64,000 nucleotides of DNA from assembly GCF_014698505.1 (NCBI RefSeq), contig NZ_JACJTD010000025.1, positions 49,320 to 113,319 of the forward strand. The letters are read 5' to 3'. The notes beneath the pieces are model-generated. The model had not been told where the DNA came from, did not search any database, and saw only the letters and a program-made list of their open reading frames with translations. Below are positions 53,448 through 62,169 of the stretch, piece by piece; position 1 is the stretch's first letter; each line of letters opens with the position of its first letter. Both the position numbers and the translations under genes were made by a program. The DNA comes from Nostoc foliaceum FACHB-393 (GTDB lineage Bacteria; Cyanobacteriota; Cyanobacteriia; Cyanobacteriales; Nostocaceae).

Positions 53448-55697
53448 TTAAAGCGGGAATTTGATGGTGAAGGTGGTTTGACCGGTTCCACTCGCTACAT
53501 AAATTGAGCCGCCTAAATGTCTGACCATTTTCTGCACTAATGCCAATTCCAGTCCAGTGCCGCTATGTTTCCAAGGATCATGTTTGGAAAGGTGATAGAA
53601 TGGCTCAAAAATCCGTGACAGTTCATTGCTGGTAAGCTCTAGTCCAGAATTACTAATATTAAGCTCTACTGCATCGGTTGTTAGGTGAGCAGAAACTGTG
53701 ACGGTCTCACCTGCCGGGGTATATTTGCAGACATGGTTGAGTAGTTCGGTGATAATCCGTTCCAGATCGGTGATATCTGTCTCTAAAAGCGGGAGTGCAT
53801 GATCAATACTCAGGTTTAACTGCTGTCGCTGGCAGCTGGTGAGGTCTCGAAAAGACTCGACAATCGGGTTAAGCCAACTTTGTAAGTCAATGGCAATCAA
53901 AGTTGGGGGATCGGGTTCGGCTTCTAGATATGTGAGTGTGAGTAGGTCGTTAATTAACTTGCTTTCTCGCCCACACTCGTTATGCAGAATCTGCAAGAGT
54001 TGTGGAACTATTTCTATATCTAATATTTCTTCTGGTGTGAGGACACTTTCGAGGGTTTGGACTGCAAGGCTGATGCTAGTTATTGGTGTTCGCAGTTCTT
54101 GAGACAGGTTTCTAAGAAATTGGTTTTTGAGGCGATCGCATTTTTCTAGTTCTTTAACCTGTGCCTGGGTTTGTTGGTAAAGTTGGGCTTGACGAATAGC
54201 GATCGCACATTCACTTGCAACCTGCTGTACTAACTCAATTTCAAATTCATCAAATGCCTCTTGTGTTGGTCTTGTCAGCCAAATATTTCCCAAAATCCCT
54301 TGAGTATCAAAAATTGGACAAGCCATCTGGGACATAACCAACAACTTTGGTTGCCATCCCGGCACAATTTCCAAAAATTGCAAAGCTTGTTTTTGCAATA
54401 GCGGCTGATAAACTTCAAGACGGTCTGCAATTTGTCTAGTCAATCCCTGACACTGGGGTAAGTTAATGCTGTACTCGTAGGTAATAGTTACCAGGGTTTG
54501 GCAGGTGCTATAGAGTTCGATTTGGCAACGATCAAGGTTGAGTAACTCTGCTAATTCCTGGGTGAGAGTCTGCAACACCTGATTTTCATCCAGACTGTCG
54601 CGGATTTGTTCTGTCATGCGTCGCACCAAGGCTTCAAAGTTTCGCACCTGCTGCAATTGATTTTTATGCTTCTGTTTGTGCAACTCTAACTTTGCTTTGA
54701 GATCCTTGATTTGCTGACGAAGTTCTGCCTGTCCAGCAGCAATGCCGATTTGAGTTGCCAATTGTTTGAGTAAGTCAGTTTCTGTTTGCTGCCATTGACG
54801 CGATTGATGGCAATGCTGGGCAATCAATAGCCCCCACATATCTTGCTCTTTGAAAATCGGCACGACTAGATTGGCTCTCACCTGCAAAGATGCCAGAAAA
54901 TCTATATGGCAAGGATGCAACCCAGCTGCATAAATATCTTCGATAACTTGAATGCAACCTCGCCCGTAGTGTTCTCGATGTTTGCCACCTAAGCAGGGAT
55001 CGGTAATATTTTTTCCCAACAGGGGATCACTCGCAGTCACAGTTGATTCTGCAATGATTACTCCACTGCCGTCAGTCTCGAAGCGATAAATTAGGATGCG
55101 ATCGCAATTCAAAAACTGCCGGAGTTCAATTGTAGTCTGATGCAGAATTGTCTCAAATTCTACACATTGGTGAATCCGTCCAGCGATCGCTTCTAGCAGT
55201 TGCTCCCGTTCAAGCTGGAGTCCAACTGCTTGTTCTGCTTGCTTCACAGGAGTGATATTGCTACTAGTACCAATCAGTCGATAAATCCGAGACTTAGCAT
55301 CCCGTAGCGGGGTGAGAGTAGTACTCCACCAAGTCGGCACCCCCTGGAATTGCAAACATTGTTCATAAGAAATAGTTTTGCCGAAGCGCACACATTCAGC
55401 GTAATGCTGACGCACCTTGGCAGCATCGATTGGCGAAAGAATATCTTCTGGTTTTTTACCTCGGAGATCATCTGAGCGAATACCTATCCACTGCTCATGA
55501 GTGGGATTAAGTGCCACATACCGAAAATCTCCGTCCTCCAGAACATCAACTACAAATATTGATGCCTGCACAGAATCGTACATGCTCAGTATAAACTGCT
55601 CAATACTACTTTTCTCATCTACTTCTGTGCCGAAGAGAATCTGAGGTGGTGATAATTTTGTCAACTCTATAGTTGATTCCGTTGGATTTATATTCAT
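53448..55697 (-). CDS. PAS-GAF-GAF histidine-kinase-like protein with degenerate catalytic residues
   Basis: 749 residues. PAS (about 35-155), first GAF (about 175-325), coiled coil (about 325-360), second GAF (about 360-505), HisKA-like (about 520-590) and HATPase-like (about 600-749). The first GAF carries the canonical cyanobacteriochrome Cys-His pair (Cys263-His264 in HPCHIDFLASLQVRANLVVPI) and a DPCL motif (Cys235) where DXCF-type photoreceptors have their second cysteine. The phosphoacceptor His is replaced: NLSQELRTP has Gln533 (codon CAA). The ATP-binding motifs also deviate: His655 at the N-box Asn, NSGLE for DxGxG, and GTGLEL for GTGLGL. It is therefore likely a pseudokinase or signalling scaffold. 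No response regulator is adjacent. Confidence 0.85.
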   Translation of the reverse strand: MNINPTESTIELTKLSPPQILFGTEVDEKSSIEQFILSMYDSVQASIFVVDVLEDGDFRYVALNPTHEQWIGIRSDDLRGKKPEDILSPIDAAKVRQHYAECVRFGKTISYEQCLQFQGVPTWWSTTLTPLRDAKSRIYRLIGTSSNITPVKQAEQAVGLQLEREQLLEAIAGRIHQCVEFETILHQTTIELRQFLNCDRILIYRFETDGSGVIIAESTVTASDPLLGKNITDPCLGGKHREHYGRGCIQVIEDIYAAGLHPCHIDFLASLQVRANLVVPIFKEQDMWGLLIAQHCHQSRQWQQTETDLLKQLATQIGIAAGQAELRQQIKDLKAKLELHKQKHKNQLQQVRNFEALVRRMTEQIRDSLDENQVLQTLTQELAELLNLDRCQIELYSTCQTLVTITYEYSINLPQCQGLTRQIADRLEVYQPLLQKQALQFLEIVPGWQPKLLVMSQMACPIFDTQGILGNIWLTRPTQEAFDEFEIELVQQVASECAIAIRQAQLYQQTQAQVKELEKCDRLKNQFLRNLSQELRTPITSISLAVQTLESVLTPEEILDIEIVPQLLQILHNECGRESKLINDLLTLTYLEAEPDPPTLIAIDLQSWLNPIVESFRDLTSCQRQQLNLSIDHALPLLETDITDLERIITELLNHVCKYTPAGETVTVSAHLTTDAVELNISNSGLELTSNELSRIFEPFYHLSKHDPWKHSGTGLELALVQKMVRHLGGSIYVASGTGQTTFTIKFPL

Positions 55698-56125
55698 GCG
55701 AGAGTCCCTGTCTGGTATTACTGACTCTTCTAGGCGCTCTCTTGTAATTATGCTTGTAGTAGATGCACTTTAGCGCCTATAGCAAAGTATTGTCAGCTGT
55801 TGCTCATCGAAATTTGGATCTTTCTCTACTTCTTGTCAGAAATCTAGGAAAGCTAAGTAGGAGTCAGCTTAACAAATCCTGCTTTTTGAAGGCGAAAATA
55901 CATTTGCAGGTTAGGGCAAACTTACTGAAATTTGATTTTTAACGGTTTTTCAAGATTATTGCATATATCTAAGTGCATATATCAGTATACATAAATTAAA
56001 TTTACAATTTTTAATAAATTTATTGGTCAAGGGTGGGGAATGGGAAGAGACATTAGAAAGTCGGAAGGATGCTCAATTCCATCCTCAGTCCAAGATGGTT
56101 GCGTGGCTTGTCTACAGGTTGCTTG
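55698..56125. other. Intergenic region upstream of the pseudokinase gene
   Basis: Should hold the promoter of the minus-strand PAS-GAF gene. AT-rich around 55930-56025. No repeat, RNA gene or ORF recognised. Confidence 0.5.
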
Positions 56126-56305
56126 CTATTCGTTTCGCTTCAGCAATTGTTCTAAGATTCTATCCAACCTTTCCACAGCAGAATTAGTTGACATCTGATT
56201 TTCTCGTAATTCAAGTATTACCCCGTCTAGTACAGCGTTTCGCGCTTTAGTTGTATCGATAAAATCGTCAGTCTTCTCTACAAATCTGTCAATTTTTTCA
56301 CCCAT
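56126..56305 (-). CDS. Small hypothetical helical protein (59 residues)
   Basis: An ATG-to-TAG frame encodes MGEKIDRFVEKTDDFIDTTK at its start and ends RLDRILEQLLKRNE. It is charged and amphipathic, with hydrophobic heptad spacing suggesting a coiled coil. The ribosome site is weak. I do not recognise a family; the balanced composition and clean helix pattern favour a real small gene over chance. Confidence 0.5.
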   Translation of the reverse strand: MGEKIDRFVEKTDDFIDTTKARNAVLDGVILELRENQMSTNSAVERLDRILEQLLKRNE

Positions 56306-56345
56306 AACTTGAACAGTTATAGATATATATAAGTAAGTCCGATAT

Positions 56346-56452
56346 TATAGCGGTTCTCGTTTATGTGAGGTACACCCGTAGGGGCACGGCACTGCCGTGC
56401 CCCTACACCTAGCGATATAATGTTGTACTGCATCTGAGTGGGAACCGCTATA
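56346..56452. mobile_element. MITE-like element, copy 4 (107 bp, best preserved)
   Basis: The terminal inverted repeats are tatagcggttctc and its near-complement gggaaccgctata. The centre is a long palindrome, ggggcacggcactgccgtgc plus ccc. This copy is the clearest reference for the family. Confidence 0.92.
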
Positions 56453-56551
56453 TATCTATGTTGGCATGAACTGATATAAAGAAAAGCTATTTTTTCAACA
56501 GGTGTTTATGTACACATGCTATCATGCCGGCGCGAACAAGAGAATAGGAAC

Positions 56552-57118
56552 TCACGACCGCAACTTGTGAGCATTCATTCCTGTGAGGATACCAACCAGC
56601 AGCCAAGTAATAGCTAATCCCATAACTTCGCCGAAGAATAACTGCATTAGGTGGCGCAAGATCATCCCCACAACAGAACCCACAGGGACAGCAACAGCCC
56701 AACTTGCCGAAGAGGCAAATATCCATCGCCACGGCATAGGCTGGGGAATTGCCAATGATTGTGCTAATCCAATCCCCAAGCCGCCAAGCGCACCATAAAT
56801 CGTCCCAGACAGGATTCTCACAGGGAGAATTTGAGTGCTAGGTACAATCCAACCCACGGCACCAATACCGATAGCGGTAATGATACTCCAACCTAAAAGA
56901 CTTGACAAAATCCACCTGATACAGAAGATAGGTTCTTTGAGAAGACAACCTTGAGGAAGTGCGATCGCAAATCCGCCAATAGCCGCCTCTACTACCCCAA
57001 TATCTGGTTTCTCGCCAACTTCAATCAAGAGTAAACTCAATAAAAAACCGCCAAAAGTAGCGAAAGTCCACAGCAATGTAAAGCTAAATTTAGTATTTTC
57101 CGACGCGGGTGGCATCAA
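56552..57118 (-). CDS. Polytopic membrane protein of unknown function
   Basis: 188 residues with about five hydrophobic segments (about 12-32, 42-58, 70-90, 98-122, 132-155 and a C-terminal one), rich in Gly, Ile and Leu. No catalytic motif seen. Its ATG overlaps the stop of the upstream GHL10-like gene (ATGA), so the two form an operon on the minus strand. The pairing suggests a role at the cytoplasmic membrane together with the exported hydrolase-like protein. Confidence 0.75.
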   Translation of the reverse strand: MMPPASENTKFSFTLLWTFATFGGFLLSLLLIEVGEKPDIGVVEAAIGGFAIALPQGCLLKEPIFCIRWILSSLLGWSIITAIGIGAVGWIVPSTQILPVRILSGTIYGALGGLGIGLAQSLAIPQPMPWRWIFASSASWAVAVPVGSVVGMILRHLMQLFFGEVMGLAITWLLVGILTGMNAHKLRS

Positions 57119-58353
57119 ACTTTCTTTATTTTTAATGGTCTGACAGTTTTAGCATTAAACATATCAAAAAAAGCTCTGCGTCGCTGTTGGGGTGATTCTG
57201 GTACGATGTAACCCCAGAGACTTTCCCAGTAGAAAAAGGAGATACCAGCAAAATTGCGATCGCGCACAACCTCAACTTGTTCTTTAATTTGTGCCATTTT
57301 CACAGGATTACGCACCGTTCCCGTTGATATACCAATACCTACAGGAATTAGACTTTGAGCCAATTTTATTGATGATTGTTCCAGTTGAGCGATAAAAGAG
57401 TTTTTGTCATTTCGATAAACCTGCAAAATTAACTCATCAACCAAACCTTTTTTTAACCAATTTTCCCAATCTTGCAAATAATATTTATAGGCAAAAGCTT
57501 GATAGTTGGGAGACAGAGATATTTTGACTTTGGGTTTAACCGCCTTCACCGCTTGATAGATTTCTGCCATGAAATCAGTAATTTTGTCTGCTCGCCAACG
57601 CATCCATTCTGAGTTAAAAGGATCACCAGGGGGATTTTTGCCTTGATGCTCTTGCTGGTAGAGTTCAATAGTGAAGCGATCGTAGCCAAACTGTACAGGC
57701 ATCCCAAAATGGTCATCAAGCTGAATACCGTCTACATCGTAATCCCTGACTACTTCCAAAATTAGCTCTTGGATAAACTCTTGCACTTGCGGATGTAAGG
57801 GGTTCAACCAGGCCAGCTTACTTACCAAAACATTGTCAATTTCTTCTGGTGGGGCATCTTGGGTAGACCTTATACCTTCTTGCCCAATTGTCAACCAGTC
57901 AGGATAACGCCTTGCTAATTGTGAATAATGCGGTGTCATGAACCCGTATTCAAACCAAGGAATGACTCTCAAATTTTTATTTTTGGCAAGTGTTACTATC
58001 TTTGCTAAAACATCCTGTCCACCATGCATAAAGTTGAGCAAAGGTTGAGTATCTGATCCTGTAGTCATTTTGGCCACAGTACTTTTATAAAAAGTATGTC
58101 CTCGATTCCAAACTACAGGATAAATTGTATTAAAGTTTAGAGATGATAATTGATTTAGAGCACGGTTAATCCCCCAAGGGACAAATAGTACACCACTAGC
58201 AACATTAGTGATCCAAACGCCGCGAATTTCTGTAGTTAAAGGTCTTGTTTTTTGGGAATAAACTGGCAGTGAAGAGGGTGAAAAAACTGTTAAAACGACT
58301 ACTAATCCCAAACACAGCAAGTAAGAAATACAACGGCGAGCAACCCGATTCAT
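57115..58353 (-). CDS. GHL10-type (glycoside hydrolase-like) exported protein
   Basis: 412 residues from the ATG at 58353. This start gives a clean signal peptide (MNRVARR, then a hydrophobic CISYLLCLGLVVVLTVFS core); the frame stays open to a TTG at 58449, which would bury it behind 32 more residues. The mature part is a TIM-barrel of the family-10-like (DUF187/GHL10) group: EIRGVWITNVASGVLF at the start, NLRVIPWFEYGF, YDVDGIQLDDHFG (likely acidic active-site region) and ISFFYWESLWGY at the end. Predicted to act on polysaccharide or peptidoglycan outside the cytoplasmic membrane (inference). It is coupled to the following membrane-protein gene. Confidence 0.85.
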   Translation of the reverse strand: MNRVARRCISYLLCLGLVVVLTVFSPSSLPVYSQKTRPLTTEIRGVWITNVASGVLFVPWGINRALNQLSSLNFNTIYPVVWNRGHTFYKSTVAKMTTGSDTQPLLNFMHGGQDVLAKIVTLAKNKNLRVIPWFEYGFMTPHYSQLARRYPDWLTIGQEGIRSTQDAPPEEIDNVLVSKLAWLNPLHPQVQEFIQELILEVVRDYDVDGIQLDDHFGMPVQFGYDRFTIELYQQEHQGKNPPGDPFNSEWMRWRADKITDFMAEIYQAVKAVKPKVKISLSPNYQAFAYKYYLQDWENWLKKGLVDELILQVYRNDKNSFIAQLEQSSIKLAQSLIPVGIGISTGTVRNPVKMAQIKEQVEVVRDRNFAGISFFYWESLWGYIVPESPQQRRRAFFDMFNAKTVRPLKIKKV

Positions 58354-58724
58354 TTGTAAGCGTGACCTAGTGCGATCGGAATATATATAACTACAAAATA
58401 AAGTTGTAATCCTCCGGATAATGTAAAGAAATGATGATTTTAATGCCAAAATTTAAATTAATCAATGTGCCCTACTGGACAATTATCGCTATTTTTAATT
58501 CTGTGAAATATAAGAGGCCATGATGTGCGTGGTTTCATTATGTTAAGCGCACCCCTCAAACTTTCGTTCCCAGCCGGAGGCTAAAAACGCCCCTCATTGC
58601 AATACTGCTCGGGTTTTGCATTTTTAACTCGGCATTGGGTTTGGGGTAAAGGTTAAAGGTTTTTTCTTTCCCCTTTCCCCTTAACCGACAAGTATTGCCC
58701 CTCATTGGTTCGCAATGACAGATA

Positions 58725-58852
58725 ATATCATGTCCGGTAAAAGACTTATCATTAAGACCGCAGGGGGCAGGGGGCAGGGAGCAGGGGGAAAGAGAGTTTT
58801 AAGATTTTTGCATAGATGCCCTGAATAATAACTAATTAAGCGGACATGATAT
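58725..58852. mobile_element. Possible second MITE type (128 bp)
   Basis: 12-bp exact inverted ends, atatcatgtccg at 58725-58736 and cggacatgatat at 58841-58852. The interior includes a gggggcag short-repeat tract. Only one copy is seen here, so the call is tentative. Confidence 0.5.
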
Positions 58853-58894
58853 CACACTAAAGCGATAATACATGGCTGACTGAGTTTGACGTAA

Positions 58895-58929
58895 AAAAGC
58901 GATCGCTCTTGAAGTAGGCGATCGCTTTT
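58895..58929 (-). terminator. Terminator of ftsH built from two HIP1 octamers
   Basis: On the minus strand, AAAAGCGATCG (58929-58919) pairs with CGATCGCTTTT (58905-58895), followed by two more T residues. Each arm contains GCGATCGC. It starts 18 bp after the ftsH stop. Confidence 0.75.
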
Positions 58930-58947
58930 CAATTCAATCTGCAATTA

Positions 58948-60885
58948 TTAAACCAGCAGTGTTTGCAGCAGTGGTTTATCTTCCGATATCTTACCCGTCC
59001 GCAACCATTCTTCCATTTCAGCCGGTACTTGAGCTTGGGTTAGGCGATCGCGCAAATCTGCGCCTTCGAGAATTTCTCGTTGCAACAGTTCCTCTGCGGT
59101 CTGCTCTAGTAAGTCGCGGTTATGTTGCAGAATAGTCAAGGCAATATGGTGAGCATTATCCACCGTCTGCTTAACTTCCCGGTCAATTTCTTCCGCCACT
59201 TTCGGACTAATAGCCCGACGCGGGTTACTGTAACCTTCAAGAAACTGCTGTTGACTCTTCTCAAACGCCACTGGCCCCAGTCGCTCGCTCATCCCGTAAA
59301 GAGTAATGGCTCGTTCTGCCAACTCAGTAGCTTTTTGGATATCATCAGCAGCGCCGGTAGACACTTTGCCAAAAACGATTTCTTCAGCAGAACGTCCACC
59401 CAAAAGGATAGCAATGCGTCCGCGAATTTCGTCTTCCAGCATCAAAAAGCGGTCTTCTTCCGGCATCTGAATTGTGTAACCCAATGCACCGACACCACGA
59501 GGTACAACGGAGATTTTTTCAACTTTACCAGCACCTGGCATCAACGCACCGATGATCGCGTGACCAACTTCGTGATAGGCGACAGTTTTCTTCTCTGTGT
59601 CATTCAACACGCGAGAGCGTTTTTCTAAGCCAGCAACCAAGCGTTCAATAGCTTCGTTGAAATCTGCCATTGTCACAGATTGGCTATTTCGCCGTGCAGC
59701 TAACAGGGCAGCTTCATTTACAAGGTTGGCTAAATCTGCTCCAGCAAAACCAGGAGTTCTAACAGCAATCTTGCCCAAATCGACATCATTGGCTAATTTG
59801 ACATTTCTGGCGTGGACTTTGAGAATTGCTTCCCGACCAATTTTATCAGGGCGATCGACAACAACTTGCCGGTCAAATCGACCAGGACGGCGTAAAGCCG
59901 GGTCGAGAATTTCTGGACGGTTAGTGGCGGCGATGATAATCACGCCTGTGTTGGCATCAAAGCCATCCATCTCGCTGAGTAACTGGTTGAGAGTTTGTTC
60001 GCGCTCATCGTTACCACCCATAATTGGCCCAGCACCGCCACGAGATTTACCTAGTGCGTCTAACTCGTCGATAAACACAATACAGGGAGCTTGTTCTTTG
60101 GCTTGTTCAAACAAGTCGCGGACTCGTGCAGCACCCACACCCACAAACAGTTCGATAAATTCTGAACCAGAAATGCTGAAGAAAGGAACAGCAGCTTCAC
60201 CTGCGATCGCTTTTGCCAATAATGTTTTACCAGTCCCCGGAGGCCCTACCAGCAGCACACCTTTCGGAATTTTTGCCCCTAGTGTGGTGTATTTACCAGC
60301 GTTTTTGAGAAAATCGACAATCTCTTCTAACTCCGCCTTGGCTTCATCTACACCAGCCACATCACTAAATTTTACACCAGTGCTGCCTTCAGAATAAATG
60401 CGGGCTTTGCTTTTACCTACCGTTAGCGCAGCCGGGCCACCTTGGCGACTCATTAACAAGCCCCAAATCCCAAAGAAAATTAACGGTGGTGCAACCCAAC
60501 TAAGTAAAGTGCCAATCCAGGCATTTGGGTTTGGTGGTGGTGCAGCAAACTCGACATCATGCTCACGCAGAATTTTCGGCAAATCTAGATCAATGGCTAC
60601 TGGTGTAGTAGTAAACACTTGTTCAGTGGGTTTACCATCTGGAGTTTGAGTTTTGATCGTGTATTCAATGCGATCGCCACCCACAATCGCTCGATCTACC
60701 TTCCCCGCTTCTACTTGAGCCAGGAAAGTGCTATAGGGAACTTGTAGCGATCGCGATACAAAAAAACTCGGAACAATAAAGTTCAGTAGTAGTAACAACA
60801 AGGTTAGTAAAACTAAGAAATTCCCACCAAACCGCTGAACTTTGGACGGTTTGATGGATCTTTTGTTATTAGTTTCAACTGGCAT
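58948..60885 (-). CDS. ftsH: ATP-dependent zinc metalloprotease FtsH
   Basis: 645 residues from the ATG at 60885, supported by GGAGGG upstream; an upstream in-frame start at 60975 would add 30 basic residues of no FtsH character. Membrane-bound quality-control protease; in cyanobacteria and chloroplasts FtsH paralogues degrade damaged thylakoid proteins such as D1. Two membrane segments (about 20-38 and 115-135) flank the lumenal/periplasmic domain. AAA module: Walker A GPPGTGKT, Walker B CIVFIDELDA, second region of homology ATNRPEILDPALRRPGRFD. Protease zinc motif: HEVGH, with the downstream acidic ligand region (about residues 410-490). A HIP1-based hairpin follows the stop. Which paralogue it is cannot be fixed by eye. 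Confidence 0.95.
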   Translation of the reverse strand: MPVETNNKRSIKPSKVQRFGGNFLVLLTLLLLLLNFIVPSFFVSRSLQVPYSTFLAQVEAGKVDRAIVGGDRIEYTIKTQTPDGKPTEQVFTTTPVAIDLDLPKILREHDVEFAAPPPNPNAWIGTLLSWVAPPLIFFGIWGLLMSRQGGPAALTVGKSKARIYSEGSTGVKFSDVAGVDEAKAELEEIVDFLKNAGKYTTLGAKIPKGVLLVGPPGTGKTLLAKAIAGEAAVPFFSISGSEFIELFVGVGAARVRDLFEQAKEQAPCIVFIDELDALGKSRGGAGPIMGGNDEREQTLNQLLSEMDGFDANTGVIIIAATNRPEILDPALRRPGRFDRQVVVDRPDKIGREAILKVHARNVKLANDVDLGKIAVRTPGFAGADLANLVNEAALLAARRNSQSVTMADFNEAIERLVAGLEKRSRVLNDTEKKTVAYHEVGHAIIGALMPGAGKVEKISVVPRGVGALGYTIQMPEEDRFLMLEDEIRGRIAILLGGRSAEEIVFGKVSTGAADDIQKATELAERAITLYGMSERLGPVAFEKSQQQFLEGYSNPRRAISPKVAEEIDREVKQTVDNAHHIALTILQHNRDLLEQTAEELLQREILEGADLRDRLTQAQVPAEMEEWLRTGKISEDKPLLQTLLV

Positions 60886-60985
60886 TTTGATGTACCCTCC
60901 AAATTTGTCTTTATTCGTGCAGCGTCTGTTATCATGTCTGCGGCGGGCTGCGCGATGTTTTTTGCAAATGACCAATGACTCTTTT

Positions 60986-61654
60986 TCAACTCAATAACAG
61001 AGCAAATAGACCACACAAAGCAATGCCATCAAAGACACCAGCACCGCCGATGCTGAGTACTCCTGCACTCATGGCCTGAATATCTTTGAGATGTAGCAAA
61101 TCAGCACCAATCAAGGTTCCGAGTACACCACCAGCAAAGGCTACAGGAGCAGCATGGGGTGCAGCGATTAACATTGCAAATAAAGCAGCCGTCAGGGGAG
61201 CCAGTAAAGGATTCATTTGGATACCGATTCCTGGCACTACTCGCGCTGCATAATAGCTAACGATAGTAACAATGGCAGTTACTAGCAAAATTGCTAAAGC
61301 ATTTCCCTGAGTAAATTGGTACAGTGCCAACACCACCGGAATTAAGCCACCGCCGACATTCAGCGCTACCACAGTCGAGCGTTGCACTTTCCTTAAAGGA
61401 ATACCCCAAAATTCACTTAACCACAGGGTTGCGAAGTCACCTGCTAGTTGAACGTCAGTTACTAGACGGTATAGGGGTATATTTATAGTGCTGGTAAAAA
61501 TTACTAGCACAAGCAATAAAAAAGCGATGTTGGGAGAAAACCCCAGCTTGGCTACTGCGATTTCCACTACATCTACTGCTACAGCAAACCAAATGAATGG
61601 TAGTAGTAGTAACAATACTAGAAATAGTAGTAATGAAACTGGTAGGTAAATCAT
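60986..61654 (-). CDS. DUF1614-family membrane protein
   Basis: 222 residues, almost entirely hydrophobic with about seven membrane segments. It matches the DUF1614 family: the STINIPLYRL start, NVGGGLIPVVLALY in the middle, and a C-terminal half with VAFAGGVLGTLIGADLLHL and SIGGAGVFDGIALCG. Function unknown. It lies about 100 bp upstream of ftsH on the same strand, so the two may be co-transcribed. Confidence 0.82.
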   Translation of the reverse strand: MIYLPVSLLLFLVLLLLLPFIWFAVAVDVVEIAVAKLGFSPNIAFLLLVLVIFTSTINIPLYRLVTDVQLAGDFATLWLSEFWGIPLRKVQRSTVVALNVGGGLIPVVLALYQFTQGNALAILLVTAIVTIVSYYAARVVPGIGIQMNPLLAPLTAALFAMLIAAPHAAPVAFAGGVLGTLIGADLLHLKDIQAMSAGVLSIGGAGVFDGIALCGLFALLLS

Positions 61655-61887
61655 GAGATTAGGAAATTTATGATTGTGTCATATCTCACACAAAAACACA
61701 TCGAAAGATACTGTATTAGTTAATTCAACAAATGCTTAACTAGTGATTATCTTGCTCGGAATTGTGGTAGGTATAAGTCAACAATGTGGGCAAGAAAGTA
61801 TGAACTATTAGTTTCTATTCTAGAAAGTAGATAGTGCAGCCTAAATTCGTGCATACCCAACAGAAAAATGTGTATTACCGTACTGTT

Positions 61888-62079
61888 ATGGAAAATCAAC
61901 TAGGATTAGTTCTGAAACTGCTTTTACTCTCGGCTTTGTTATCGGTCTTGATTAAGTACGCAGCGCCAAGTCTATTAATTCCGGCGACAGCAACCAACGC
62001 GCTGATTATAATATTTTTGCCGATTGTGATTATAGCGATCGCATTACTGTGGCGATTCCAAGCACAGAAACAAACTTAA
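61888..62079 (+). CDS. Small two-segment membrane protein
   Basis: 63 residues from the ATG at 61888; an in-frame GTG at 61834 would add 18 polar residues. Two hydrophobic segments (about 5-22 and 32-53) are separated by a short Pro-rich turn (KYAAPSLLIPATATN), with a basic C-terminus (WRFQAQKQT). This layout is common among conserved cyanobacterial small membrane proteins, but I cannot name a family. Precedes the AI-2E-type transporter gene on the same strand by 90 bp. Confidence 0.6.
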   Translation: MENQLGLVLKLLLLSALLSVLIKYAAPSLLIPATATNALIIIFLPIVIIAIALLWRFQAQKQT

Positions 62080-62169
62080 CTCAAACCATCTACGCACAAG
62101 TGACTAAAATCGGCTAACCTAGCTGAATTACAAGAAAATTGCATCTCGCCAACCGTTGGGAGTCAGCCT

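Larger units (their letters stand above)
58450..58947. other. Repeat-rich intergenic region
   Basis: No gene recognised. It contains a dispersed fragment near 58560 (cccagccggaggct), an element with inverted ends at 58725-58852 carrying a G-rich short-repeat tract (about 58761-58790), and a hairpin after ftsH. Confidence 0.65.

Noticed and set aside
53448..55697. First reading as an ordinary sensor histidine kinase
   Set aside because: The phosphoacceptor His is Gln and several ATP-site residues deviate, so an active kinase call is not supported.
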